NCBI GenBank assembly: GCA_023376005.1
Contig: CM042152.1
Coordinates: 86,494,876 to 86,558,875 of the forward strand
Direction: 5' to 3'
DNA length: 64,000 nt
DNA from: Doryteuthis pealeii
Lineage: Eukaryota; Mollusca; Cephalopoda; Myopsida; Loliginidae
Positions 21,800-32,430 of the stretch are shown here, in pieces. The translations under genes were made by a program, and so were the position numbers. Every line of letters starts with the position of its first letter. Position 1 is the first letter of the stretch. The notes beneath the pieces were generated by a model. That model worked only from the letters and a program-made list of their open reading frames with translations, did not search any database and was not told where the DNA came from.

Positions 21800-22600
21800 T
21801 GATTATATAGACATCTAGATGAATCAGTGCCAATTAGAAGGAATTATGAACCCAGTTTTTTTGTGAAACACAGGATTGTGCAAGTGCAAGTGCAGCACAC
21901 CCCATACTCACTAGACTTAACTGTGTGCAACCTTTTCTTCTTTCTCAAAATTCATCTATATTGATCTTGTTATGAAAAAATATAAAATCATTAATAACTT
22001 AGAATTGGTTAACTTTAAGATTTTTATGATAGCATTTTTGGATTTCTTAGGCAAAAATGCTTTTATAAACCAGTTGTTAGGAGTAGGGAAGCTCTAGAAC
22101 TCATTTTATAGACAAAAATAGATTACAAAGAGTCGCCATTTTTCACGGCCCCCCTCAAATTTGGAGAGCTAAAAATCGACATAACTCAGCTAATTTTTGG
22201 AATTGGAAGCTCAAATTTTGGGGAGTGTCTAACTTGAACATAATCCACAAATGTACCAAATTTCAGAAAAATTAAAGGGTGTGGTGACAATTTTACTTTT
22301 TTCTGTATGATTTGACATGGAATTACCCATGTATGCAACCATAACCCAATAAAAAAAATGGCATATCATAGTGAAATTTTTGTTTGACTAATACTCTAAA
22401 AGTGCTGTTAGGAATAAAATATTCCCTATCCAATTTGCTACTGAATGATAATTGTATGGGGTCGATGTTTGCTTTCAACAGAATTTTTTAAATCACCCAA
22501 ATTTTTTATATAATGGAGATAAAAACAAAATAACATTTCATAGAATTTTTTTTACTCATTCCTAAACATAAGTATCAATTATTCCACACATTTTTGGGGG
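21800..22600. other. AT-rich interval without recognised feature
   Basis: No gene recognised. A C6 tract near 22150 and a G-rich run at 22595 are the only compositional outliers. Confidence 0.35.
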
Positions 22601-22605
22601 GTGGG

Positions 22606-22832
22606 GAGGGGTCTCTGTTGCATATTGGGCAATGTACTGGACTGTGGCTTTGTAGTAAGCAGGTTTGAAATCCAGTCACACTTTTCCATTCCTTATTGGA
22701 CTAATACCCTTGGAAAAGGTATTTACCCCCTTATCACTCCACCTATGGGTTAAATAGAACCACTACTGTTCTTCTACAAGGATGGCTTTGGTATTAAACA
22801 ATCCACAAAGGTTGATATGGCATTAATAAAGA
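22606..22832 (+). mobile_element. SINE-C, plus strand
   Basis: GGTCTCTGTTGCATATTGGG corresponds to the tRNA-like head, and AGGTTTGAAATCCAGTCAC to the B box. The tail AAAGGTTGATATGGCATTAA is the one shared with retroposon B. Confidence 0.7.
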
Positions 22833-23337
22833 CAGTTTTTACAAGCATTTTGTTACCTTTTATTGAAGCAATTCTTAGTGGTATATTTTTCTACATACGG
22901 TCGGATTTAATTCCCTATTTTACTCACTTTCTTTGAAATAGATAAATGTAACCATTTAAATCATAACTTTAAATACTTTAAATTGCTCAAAAAGATACCC
23001 AAATCTAATAGTCTCCACAGCAAACATGAAGACATATTTTCAGAAAATACTAACTTCATAACTTAGAATTAAATCAGTACTAACCAAAATTTAAGAAATA
23101 AAAAACTTGGGAAGCTACCAGCATTTTTATGTGAGCCCACACAGTTTACAACTAAGTCTGTGCCTTTGCTAATTAAGGCAAGAAGTGACAACAATAGGCA
23201 TTCTGCTGACAGCTATCCAGCTGCAAACTTCTGATTCAGCTCCCACCTCAGCAAACCACAGAAATGGCCCGAGAGCATACAAATACACAAAACTGCCCTA
23301 TAGACTTAAAGGAGTCATTATCAGCTCAGCTCAGCTC

Positions 23338-23372
<35 letters not shown>

Positions 23373-23540
23373 ACTCACACACACACACACATTGTCTACT
23401 CCTGTTAGAATTTTTACCCACACAAAAATGCTCATTCTTGTCTAAAACCAGAAGTAACTTATTCACTTAACACCAGCAGCTTTGTTTCATCTTATTTCAT
23501 CTTTTTTAAGTTTTGCATGAACTGCTTTGTTGACTGAAGG
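22833..23540. other. AT-rich interval with (TC)n/(AC)n microsatellite
   Basis: (TC)n at 23340-23368, then (TCAC)n and (AC)n to about 23390, preceded by four CAGCT units. No gene recognised. Confidence 0.5.
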
Positions 23541-23559
23541 TGACATAGCAAAAAAAAAA

Positions 23560-24100
23560 AAAAAAGAAGAAATAGCAAGGATAATAATAACAACAGAGCA
23601 AGTTCACTATGGGTTGGCCACAAACAAATTATCAATCATATGGAAATCCGCTCTCCCTAACAAGCTAAAGAGACAATTCTTCCAGGTTGTGGTTATATCT
23701 GTACTGCTGTATGGCTGCACCACTCGGACCCTAACGAAGCACCCTGAGAATAAGCTAGATAGGAGCTGCACAAGAATGATGCGTGCAGTCTTGAATATGT
23801 TGTGGAAACAGCACCCCACAAGGAAGCAGCTCTATGTCCACCTGTCCTCCCAGCTCACAAACCATCCAAGTAAGACGGACTAGGCATGCAGGACACTGTT
23901 GGAGAAGCAAGGATGAGCTCATAAGCGACGTTCTCCCGTGGAAGCCAACATATGGGCACGCTAATGTGGGTTGCCCAGCAAGGACCTACATTGACGATCT
24001 ATGTGAGGATTCCTAGTTCGATACCGGTCCTCGCCAACTCAGCGTATGAGTAGCACAGGGCGACATGATTATGATGATAATGATAATGATGCATTAATAT
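23560..24100 (+). pseudogene. LINE 3'-end relic patched with a SINE-A fragment
   Basis: A frame from about 23605 encodes residues such as QVVVISVLLYGCTTRTLTK and, after a +1 shift near 23845, TIQVRRTRHAGHCWRSKDEL and ending PARTYIDDLCEDS. I recognise this as the C-terminal region downstream of the reverse transcriptase of a non-LTR retrotransposon. At 24008-24060 the LINE is replaced by the middle of SINE-A (CCTAGTTCGATACCGGTCCT onward), after which a LINE-like tail GATTATGATGATAATGATAA resumes. The copy is 5'-truncated and frameshifted, so inactive. Confidence 0.75.
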
Positions 24101-24230
24101 TTACATGAGGAAATAACTTATGGTAACACTTTTCTTTTTCCAACCTTAGCTAATTTACAAGAATACCTTTAGCAACTGACATGCTACTACTGCAATAAAC
24201 TTTATTCCACATTTTCTTATATTGCATAGT

Positions 24231-24536
24231 TGAAGAATAATTAAAGTTCCAATTACCATCGAACTGGGAAGACAAGGCAACAAACAGTTGTAACTTAATA
24301 CAAACCCGAATAGTTACAAAGTCTACTGCAGAATGACAGGATATTTATAAGACTCCACAATGTCATTTAAGTCAAGCATCCAATCAGAACTCAAGGAATG
24401 GAATGACCCAAATCACACAAATTCATGAATGGATCATTCTTGATTTCTATATATACCAACTGTCTTGGACACTGCTTAAGTTGTACTTAGTTAGCTGCTG
24501 TTATTCAAACCAACAGTAGACTTACTGACTTCAATA
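24231..24536 (+). mobile_element. Solo LTR (family 1)
   Basis: Starts TGAAGAATAATTAAAGTTCC and ends TGACTTCAATA. Flanks ATAGT (24226-24230) and GTAGT (24537-24541) differ by one base. It contains CCAATCAGAACTCAAGG, then TATATATACC. Confidence 0.75.
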
Positions 24537-24866
24537 GTAGTAGTAGTCATCTTAGATTCAGAGATTAAAAGACTTGACTTAAACGGTTGTAACTTAATAC
24601 AAACCCGAATAGTCACAAGTCTACTGCAGAATGACAGGGTATTTATAAGACTCCACAGTGTCAAGCAGCCAATCAGAATTCAAGGAATGTAATCACCCAA
24701 ATTCATGAATGGATCATTCTTGATTTCTATATATACCAACTGTATTGGACACTGCTTAACTTGTACTTAGTTAGCTGCTGTTATTCAAACCAACAGTAGA
24801 CTTACGACCACAATAGTAGAGTAGTAGTAGTTGTTGTCTTAGATTCAGAAATGAAAAGACTTGACA
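24284..24866. repeat. Tandem duplication (about 297 bp) of LTR part plus flank
   Basis: The unit spans most of the LTR, a GTA-rich link and AGATTCAGAGATTAAAAGAC. It occurs at 24284-24579 and 24580-24866. The second LTR part (24580-24815) lacks the LTR start because the duplication breakpoint lies inside it. Confidence 0.75.
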
Positions 24867-25945
24867 TATTTTTGAGGTTGTTGTATGTTCCTTTTCTGTA
24901 TACAAGTATATACCACTGGCTCTAGATTTATGATTATGAATATATTATTTTATGAACCCAAGAGTTGCTGCTCCTTGTCCTTCCAATAATTGAATTTCAA
25001 CCTATAAAATTATCAATTATGTATAGATTGATACCAATCTTTTGTCTAAATATTAGGTCTTCAAATTTTGGCCTTTACATCAGAGTATATGATATATGAA
25101 ATACAAGATTGAGTCTCAGTCAAAATTAATTTGTTTTGAATTTGCACAATTTAAAGAATATTTAAGCTAAAAAGATTATCATCAAAAGCCATAAAAAAGA
25201 CATGAATATAAAAAGTGTGTAGAATAATACAATTCTTTAGGATTTCAAAAGCCCACATTTTCTGATACTTTTAAACTATCTTGTTTTGATGGCCAACATG
25301 CTAATTAATCATTCTCTCTATTGTCATGAATAACATTAAAAAAAAAGAATGTCTCTATAAAATGTGCTACAAATTAAAATCTTTTAGTCAAAAGATTATA
25401 GATATATGACTATTTTGTTTTAAACATTTTTCTTTTTTTTAATATTTAAGTATCATTTTTTCTGTACAGTTTAGCAAAAGCATTTCAAGATGAAATGTGC
25501 GACAGGTTTTATTGGCTGGTTACTTTTCTTTATAAAATACACAGATATAAAAGTGACATTTTATTACAACTTCTGTCTGTAGGAAATTGATCAAAACATT
25601 GAAATGTTTTTATGTACCCTCACTAATGTTCATTATTACCTTTTATGCCGTTCCATAAGGGGAAAGAAAGGAAAAAAACATCTGTTCATGCATCATGAAA
25701 TAAGCACTGATAAATGTAACTTATCTGAATCTCTATCAAACCTCCTGAAGATTTTTATTGCTTTTTTTGCCTCAACTCAAATTACCAATAAATTATCTGA
25801 CAAGTCATTCTCCATGTTAGATCCAATTTCTTAGCAAATCAGGTTATTTAGTTTTGTTTAACATTATATAAAAACTTGATGACAGAATTAGTTAAAAGTG
25901 AGAAGTTTGAAAATTAGAGTTTTTCTTTCTTCTTTTTAAGTCTGG
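24867..25945. other. AT-rich interval without recognised feature
   Basis: No gene recognised. Frames near 25604-25834 show no recognisable domain. Confidence 0.35.
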
Positions 25946-25949
25946 AGAC

Positions 25950-26205
25950 ACATATGTCATAGCAATTATTGTTGGAGGAATTGGCAAGCCAAGTTAAAAT
26001 CCTGGATGTGGATGTTTGCATTTCATTTAATGGTAATATCCTTGAGAAAGGTATGAATCCATCTCTTCTTCCCATCGCTATGGACAAGTAGTAGAGAATA
26101 CTGCCCTCTTTAGCCTTGTATGGCAACCAATCTAGGAGAAGGAAAACTGTAAATACAAAGCATCTGTACTCCACTTAAAAATTCACATTATATCACATTC
26201 TTCCC
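25950..26205 (+). mobile_element. SINE-D, diverged copy
   Basis: Body GAGAAAGGTATGAATCCATC and CCAATCTAGGAGAAGGAAAA match the copy at 21129; the A-box region is eroded. Confidence 0.65.
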
Positions 26206-26242
26206 ATATTATTTCAAGGAGAACATTACACAATCAAATTGG

Positions 26243-26584
26243 TTTGGTTTGGTTTGGTTTGTTTTACGGCATATCAACCTCAGTGGGTCATTTAATGCCG
26301 GTAAAGTTTTGAAATAAATCAATTCTTAATGGATAATACACATTTTTTTATAAATACATTTTTCTATTTAACCCATAGATGGGACCCTATCAGGTACTAC
26401 CACTCCGGGTCAGAGTGGACAGGGAGCAATGGTGATGAAGGGGTACTCCACATTCCCCAAACCTCCAAAACTGGAACCTCACCATCAGATAGAGTTTAAC
26501 ATCATTACCAGGACATGTAGACCTGCAGCCACCGCCTTCTAGCATCCATATGATAAAAAGGGGTTGGGGGTTGCCATAAGGGCA
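26243..26584 (-). mobile_element. Retroposon B, short form (342 bp), 11-bp target duplication
   Basis: AATCAAATTGG occurs at 26232-26242 and 26585-26595. On the minus strand the element starts at the palindrome-like TTGCCCTTATGGCAA and ends in (CAAAC)n-type tail. The start point equals that of the copy at 52446. Confidence 0.8.
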
Positions 26585-26589
26585 AATCA

Positions 26590-27598
26590 AATTGGATATT
26601 ATTCATAACAAAAATTAAAATGTAATATGACACCAAGTGATAGGCTATTCACACAGATGGATATTTAACAGTGACTGAGTGTGGATTTTATTTATTTATT
26701 GTTGTAGATTGCAACTTCTTACAAGTCTATTTTATATAACCTACAACTGTGAATAGGAGCATAACTTAATAGCTTTCTCACAAATCATTAGTTTGACAAA
26801 AGACCAAATTTCTCATCAAAACATCAAGCTATTTGATGGACATTTTGGTCACTGATGTCTGCTATTAACAGCCAGATTTTGACATCAGCTATCTGGATTT
26901 GGAAACACATCATTCTGCTTTACTTTTGGATGTTGTTCTTCTTCTCTCAATGTCCACCTCTGTATTTCTGGTATCTTCTTCTCATCTCTGGTCTATTCTC
27001 ATCTTGGAACTTTGGACTTTTCTCTTTGAGACAGTTGTTACTTCCAAATTCTTTGTTGTCTGCACAAACTGTACTGTGTTTGCAGAAGCAACTGGTCTCT
27101 TATCTAATCTTCTTATGTCTGCTTGTCTATGGTTTGTGCTGGCTCATGCCTTGTTTATTATGACAGTTGTTTTGTTTTCTTTTTGTTTTTTATTCTGTCA
27201 ACTGTGATGCACAAAGGCATAAAAAGATTTACGCAGCTGAAACGATAACCAAGATTTCCCCTCAGCATGAACTAGGTCAGCTCATCCAAATTCCTAGCTT
27301 CTCAACTTGACTAAGAAAGCATCGACATAGGATGAATGGTAATAATGATCAAAATCTGAATTTTGGGGCTCAAGGCTACAGCCTTGGTTTTTATCAGCTG
27401 GTCATCTTCTCAGCTGATCTTTTGGTTATTTACGTTGGATTTAATCTCAAGTGTCTTTGACTGATCAAATTGTAACCAAATTTCTTTTTGGCTCACCTTG
27501 TATGAAGTGAACAACCAAGTTGCTAATCATGCATTAAATTTCTTTTTTCTCTAGTTCAGTTATCTTTTAAAGTCACTTCTCTCTAGATCACTTCAGCG
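26590..27598. other. Interval without recognised gene; pyrimidine-rich 26830-27210
   Basis: The CT-rich stretch opens two overlapping hydrophobic frames at once, which is composition rather than coding. No splice-flanked exon can be supported. Confidence 0.4.
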
Positions 27599-28209
27599 TG
27601 TTGGGTGAGTAAAAAGAGTAGTTAGTTCTGGGTGAACATAGGTCCAAAATGGGTTATCTTCCCTTGCTGTGGTTGTTTGCCGATACATGACGAGAGTTAG
27701 AGCCAGGAATTCTGAATTCTTTTTCTTTTCTCTGGGCCGGCAACAACTACACATGGCATAAACATGTATTGTCTTTATCCATTGAGTGGGGGGGGGGCAT
27801 TTGCCCCCCAACCAGCTACCAGTAAGTGGCATTCCTTTCGATGCAAGTCCTACACCTATTTCCTCTATAATGCGTTTATGTATATAAGATTTTTGGGTAT
27901 CTTGGTTGTGTCTTTTTATTAAAAAAATAACATCCAAAAATCTTATTCACTTCGCCGAAGAGCATAAGGCCTGGTTTGTTGTTATTATTCCCTCAACGTA
28001 ATTTTATGCGATACATGCATTGTAATTGCCTTCAAGCAAAAATATAATATATAGTTTATGTATATGTTTTGTTTATATATTTGCTTTGAATGTATTTCTC
28101 CGTCGCTCATGGAATAAAATCTGTTATTATCTTAAAACTTTGTCAGAATTTTTTTATGTACACATTTGTACCCACGTTGGGAGGTTACTTTAAGCCTTCC
28201 AACTTTAAT
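27599..28209 (+). mobile_element. LTR-like repeat (type 3) with an inserted repeat J fragment
   Basis: It shares ACCAGCTACCAGTAAGTG, TTTCTCCGTC, an AATAAA signal (28113) and AACTTTGTCAGAAT plus a GGGAGGTTACTTTAAGCCTT block with 30836-31434. An AATAAA followed by a T-rich and GTCGGAAT-like segment is what an LTR R-U5 region looks like. A repeat-J piece interrupts it at about 27885-28063. The ends are approximate; no target duplication was found. Confidence 0.5.
27885..28063 (+). repeat. Repeat J, internally deleted copy
   Basis: Head ATCTTATTCACTTCGCCGAA is followed directly by the tail (TTTTATGCGATACATGCATT, CCTTCAAGCAAAAATATAA), skipping the GC-rich core seen at 28726-29021. Confidence 0.6.
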
Positions 28210-28609
28210 ATAAGAGCTTTACATCTTATAAGGGTTTTTAAGTTGGTCTGTAGATTTCCTGGCTTATAGTCAATCTCTGTAGTTAACTGCAATTTAAATT
28301 CTGGTTCTATCCTTGCCATTTCTTTCTACTGGATTAATTTATCAGAACCAATCAATCCTCTTAATTAATTGCTTCTTCTCAATCAGTCAATCTGTGTTAG
28401 AAAGTCAATTAGTTTTTTTTTGTCTCTTTCCTCTATGATAGAAAATGGGTATCTCTATATCTCTATATGATACAAGGTTGGGTCCATTGTAAATCCTCGC
28501 TCAGTGTATCTCCCCTGACCATGGTGGGGTACCTACCCATCCTATTACAAAAACCATAACCAAAAATAAAATTATAATATCTCTGTGACCAAAATAAAAT
28601 TGTATAGAT

Positions 28610-29131
28610 ATAAGATTTTTGGATGTTTGTTTTTAGAAGCAATGTTGAATAAATTATTATTTATATTTTTGCTTGAAGGCAACTACAAATGCATGTATCG
28701 CATAAAATTCGATAATTATAGAAAATAAACTTGACAAGTAAATCCCGCAAAGGATGGCTCGCCATGCAGAACACCGTACAGACTGTTTCGACTTTATTAA
28801 GTCTCTTCAGCGATGTATACTAACGACTCCCCTCCGACAGGAATCGAAACCGGGACTTCACAGGCATAGTCAGAGACCATATCCTTTCGGCCGCCGGTAC
28901 ATAGCGAACAATCCCTGCGAAATTAACCTTGTCAAGGAAACTATTACACGCCCCTGCCATAGCAGGCAAGTAGACGTTTATTTAGTAAACAAACCCGGCC
29001 GTTGAGCTCTTCGGCGAAGTGAATAAGATTTTTGGATGTTTGTTTTTAGAAGCAATGTTGAATAAATTATTATTTATATTTTTGCTTGAAGGCAACTACA
29101 AATGCATGTATCGCATAAAATTCGATAATTA
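28610..29131 (-). repeat. Repeat J: GC-rich core between two identical AT-rich tails
   Basis: Two near-identical segments of about 110 bp (28612-28722 and 29024-29134, both with TTGCTTGAAGGCAACTACAA) enclose a 296-bp GC-richer core. On the minus strand the core starts at CACTTCGCCGAAGAGCTCAA and carries CCCGGTTTCGATTCCTGTCG, a good B-box-like sequence for RNA polymerase III, and later GACTTAATAAAGTCGAAACA. It may be a tRNA-type SINE in head-to-tail array form or one unit of a satellite. The 83-codon frame at 28754-29005 has no recognisable domain. Confidence 0.6.
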
Positions 29132-29164
29132 TGTATAGATATATTCAAGGAGTGTACTTTTTTT

Positions 29165-29300
29165 TGGACTGCTACATATTCCCATTTTTGGTTGCAGAGA
29201 TTTAATGTTGTAGAGTTTGGTAATAAATAATGACTAATAATATCTGTTTTGAATGTATAACATTCACTAAAAATAATAAAATCTTGGTATCTTTGGTTTA
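29165..29300 (+). repeat. Dispersed repeat shared with 4888-5083
   Basis: Shares TGTAGAGTTTGG, a block near ATAA(C/T)..TCCAC/TTCAC and AATAAAATCTTGGT with the earlier copy. Confidence 0.45.
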
Positions 29301-29796
29301 TAAAAAAACAAACTTACTATATACTTACTATACCTACTATAGTATATACATGAATATATGACAGGAATTTTATTTTATTTGTATATAAAGTTTACATTAG
29401 TATTGCGGTTTTGTACAGTTTGGAAAGTAAGAATGATGATGACTCCCTAGCAATCAATAGCACAGTCACAACTGAGGCATGTGGGTGGCTGACACTTGCT
29501 GTAAATTGCCACAAAAATAACCTAGAGGTCACTTGAGTGCATTCCTGTCATTAATAATGATGGTGGAGAGATTTTGACAATTTCACAAAATTTTATAAAT
29601 GGAAAAAGTCTGTAAAACAAATTCTGCTGACAATCTTAAGAGCTAATCCACTCTGCATTATTTGAAGAATGCATATCATAGCATTATTTGTTTGCATTAT
29701 GTCACAACTGACCAATCAAAATGAAGGTTTTCTCTTGTAAATAAGTGTGGCATGAAATTAACTGAATGAAAGCAGCATAAAAAAAGATATGCACAG
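29301..29796. other. AT-rich interval without recognised feature
   Basis: No gene or repeat recognised. Confidence 0.35.
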
Positions 29797-30502
29797 AACA
29801 GAGCTGCAAAGACGTGTATGAAGAACGGTTGGAAAACTTGGAGAAGTTAGCTACCCACCTTCCTCCTGAGCAAAGTATTGGTAAAGTTGATGAAAGAAGA
29901 TGAAGTGCTGACCGTTTCTGATTGAAGGTTTGACACTGTTGTTCCTTGTCAATTATTCCTGTCATGCTACTATTTTTTTTAGCAGATTAACTATAACAGA
30001 GTTGCAAAGACATGTATGAAGAACGGTTGGAAAACTTGGAGAAGTTAGCTACCCACTGAAGAATAATTAAAGTTCCAATTACCGTTGAATTGGGAAGACA
30101 AGGCAACAAATGGTTGTAACTTAAATACAAACCCGAATAGTTACAAAGTCTACTGCAGAATGACAGGATATATATAAGACTCCACAATGTCATTCAAATC
30201 AAGCAGTCAAGCAGAACTCAAGGAATGGAATGACCCAAATCACCCAAATTCATGAATGGGTCATTCTTGATTTCTATATATATCAACTGTCTTGGACACT
30301 GCTTAAGTTGTACTTAGCTGCTGTTATTCAAACTAACTGTAGACTTACAGACTTCAATACCCACCTTCTTCCTGAGCAAAGTATTGGTAAAGTTGATGAA
30401 AGAAGATGAAGTGCTGACCATTTCTGATTGAAGGTTTGTCACTGTTGTTCCTTGTTAGTTATTCCTGTCATGCTACTATTTTCTTTAGCAGATTAACTAT
30501 AA
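29797..30502. repeat. Tandem duplication (198-bp unit) with an LTR in the second copy
   Basis: Copy 1 is 29797-29994. Copy 2 is 29995-30056 plus 30365-30502, interrupted by the solo LTR. Shared blocks include GAAGAACGGTTGGAAAACTT and GAAAGAAGATGAAGTGCTGA. Copy 1 preserves the empty insertion site CTACCCACCTTC. Confidence 0.85.
30057..30359 (+). mobile_element. Solo LTR (family 1), 5-bp target duplication CCCAC
   Basis: The 303-bp element starts TGAAGAATAATTAAAGTTCC and ends ACAGACTTCAATA. CCCAC flanks it at 30052-30056 and 30360-30364. Comparison with the uninterrupted duplicate at 29797 proves the boundaries. Confidence 0.9.
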
Positions 30503-30659
30503 ACATAATCAACTGTTTATTGTATTATGGCACTCAAATACATGACAAACATGGAAATAGGATGAGATAAAGAGAGTGGTTGCTGAGGATAAGCTTTTAT
30601 TCAGATAGAGGAAGTTTGGGTGAGAGGGACTGTATTCTTATAGGAAGTAGATAGGAAAC

Positions 30660-30835
30660 ATACAATAGTACCATTTCTCCATAGTTCCTCAAGCAGGTAT
30701 TTACCCACCCCTTTCCCAATGGACAGGATGTGAGACAATGTCTCAAGTCTGGGGCATTCAGTAGGGATTGAACTCGTCCTTCAGTAGTAATGGATCTGCC
30801 AGACTAGCTTGCTAACCATTAGTGGGGAAATCTGA
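30660..30835 (-). mobile_element. SINE-E
   Basis: On the minus strand: A-box-like ACTAATGGTTAGCAAGCTAG, GATCCATTACTACTGAAGGA, and B-box-like GAGTTCAATCCCTACTG. Related pieces lie at 11880, 37313, 38812, 52905 and 53728. Confidence 0.6.
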
Positions 30836-31034
30836 ATTCCCGTCTTTTTCCTCTTAGACCAGCAATGAGTACACATGAGTTAGGCGCCTAGGGGATTTGC
30901 CCCCAACCAGCTACCAGTAAGTGCCATTCCCTACAACGCAAGTCGTATGACTATTTCCTCTTAAAGAGCGTTATGTATCTGTTTTGTATATCTTTGTCAT
31001 GTATGTGTTTCTCCGTCACTTAGAGAATAAATGA
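30836..31034 (+). mobile_element. LTR-like repeat (type 3), 5' part
   Basis: Matches 27599-28209 in ACCAGCTACCAGTAAGTG and TTTCTCCGTCACTTAGAG; AATAAA at 31026. It runs into the 101-bp array. Confidence 0.5.
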
Positions 31035-31434
31035 TGTTATCATTTACACCTTTGTCGGAATAGTTTTATGTACACTCATATACTCATGTTGAGAGGTTAC
31101 TCTCAGCCTTCCAACGTTAATATAACTTCCTGTTATGTTATCATTTACACCTTTGTCAGAATGGTTTTATGTACACTCATATACTCATGTTGAGAGGTTA
31201 CTCTCAGCCTTCCAACGTTAATATAACTTCCTGTTATGTTATCATTTACACCTTTGTCGGAATAGTTTTATGTACACTCATATACTCATGTTGAGAGGTT
31301 ACTCTCAGCCTTCCAACGTTAATATAACTTCCTGTTATGTTATCATTTACACCTTTGTCGGAATGGTTTTATGTACACTCATATACTCATGTTGAGAGGT
31401 TACTCTCAGCCTTCCAACGTTAATATAACTTCCT
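31035..31434 (+). repeat. 101-bp tandem array derived from the LTR-like end, 4 copies
   Basis: Copies start at 31035, 31137, 31238 and 31339 with GTTATCATTTACACCTTTGT, then CTCATATACTCATGTTGAGA and CAGCCTTCCAACGTTAATAT. The same block is present once in the LTR-like repeat at 28.1-28.2 kb, so the array is an amplified LTR 3' end. Confidence 0.9.
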
Positions 31435-32185
31435 CACATGTTATAACCTTGTTGAACCCCAATAGATCAATGCCAACTTTTTGTCATGGGAGATCTGGTA
31501 GATTGCATTATATCAGGGTCTCTTTGAGCTGTTCTGTTGTGAACTTCCAGCTGTTATTACATGCGGATATGTATTCCCATATGTCTGATGACATGCCTAT
31601 AATTTGTCCACATTTTCAATCCTTCTGTAGGGATGGCTTTGTTGTACGTACATTTGTTGGTGATATATTTGATAGGATCATTTTTGTCATTTTGGTCAAA
31701 GGAGCACAGAGGTCTAGTAGTTACTCTTAATGTTGACTGTTTGCTGATATTGTAGTCTGTTTTCTTCTACAGTTCACACTGTAACTATTTGTCTTGAGAG
31801 TTGTGTGTTGTCCTAGCTGCTACCATATTACCTTATAATACTCAAAAAAAAAAAGAACTAACACACGAATATGGGGGAGAGAAAGAGAGATAATGGTCAC
31901 TGAGAAACCAGCTTTTATTCAGATAGTGAAAAGAAGTGAGGTGAGCGGGGTTATCGTGCTGGACATTTCCCTTGCGGGAAGTAGTTACGGAGTGTAGATT
32001 AAGTTATATTGTAACAATCAATCTTTTTCAAGAAACTGACATCATTAAGTCTTTTGAGGTTACTAACATCATTAGTGCTTTTGCTTGGTGACTAAACCAA
32101 TTCAGATGAAGATTTAACCAACTTTCTTTGGATTTTTCAACACAGGTAGGACCATGTCAACACCATTACCAACTACCAATTGACA
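31435..32185. other. Interval without recognised gene
   Basis: A 119-codon frame at 31371-31730 starts inside the array and has no recognised domain. Nothing else stands out. Confidence 0.35.
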
Positions 32186-32430
32186 TGGTTTGGCTTATTT
32201 TCTTTGTTTAATGACATATCAACCTTTGTGGGTTATTTAATGCTAAAACCATCCTTGTAGAAAAACAATATTGGTAGTTTTTAATCCATAGCTGGGCGAT
32301 TGGGGGATCATACCTTTCCCAAGGGTATCAGTCCAAAAAGTGAATGTAATAGCGTGACTGGAATTCAAACTTGTAATCTATGATGTCACAGTTCAATATG
32401 TTAGTCACTACACCACAGAGACTCCCTACA
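32186..32430 (-). mobile_element. SINE-C, best copy
   Basis: Minus strand: head GGGAGTCTCTGTGGTGTAGT with GACTAACATATTG (A box), B-box-like AAGTTTGAATTCCAGTC, body TTGGGAAAGGTATGATCC, tail ACAAAGGTTGATATGTCATT. The tail equals the retroposon B tail apart from a few changes. Confidence 0.75.

Noticed and set aside
26855..27207. Two overlapping hydrophobic 102-codon frames
   Set aside because: Two frames open at once in a pyrimidine-rich stretch is a composition effect; no known domain, signal or exon boundary supports a membrane protein.
28754..29005. 83-codon frame in the GC-rich core of repeat J
   Set aside because: It lies wholly in a repeat, shows no domain and is absent from the deleted copy at 27.9 kb.
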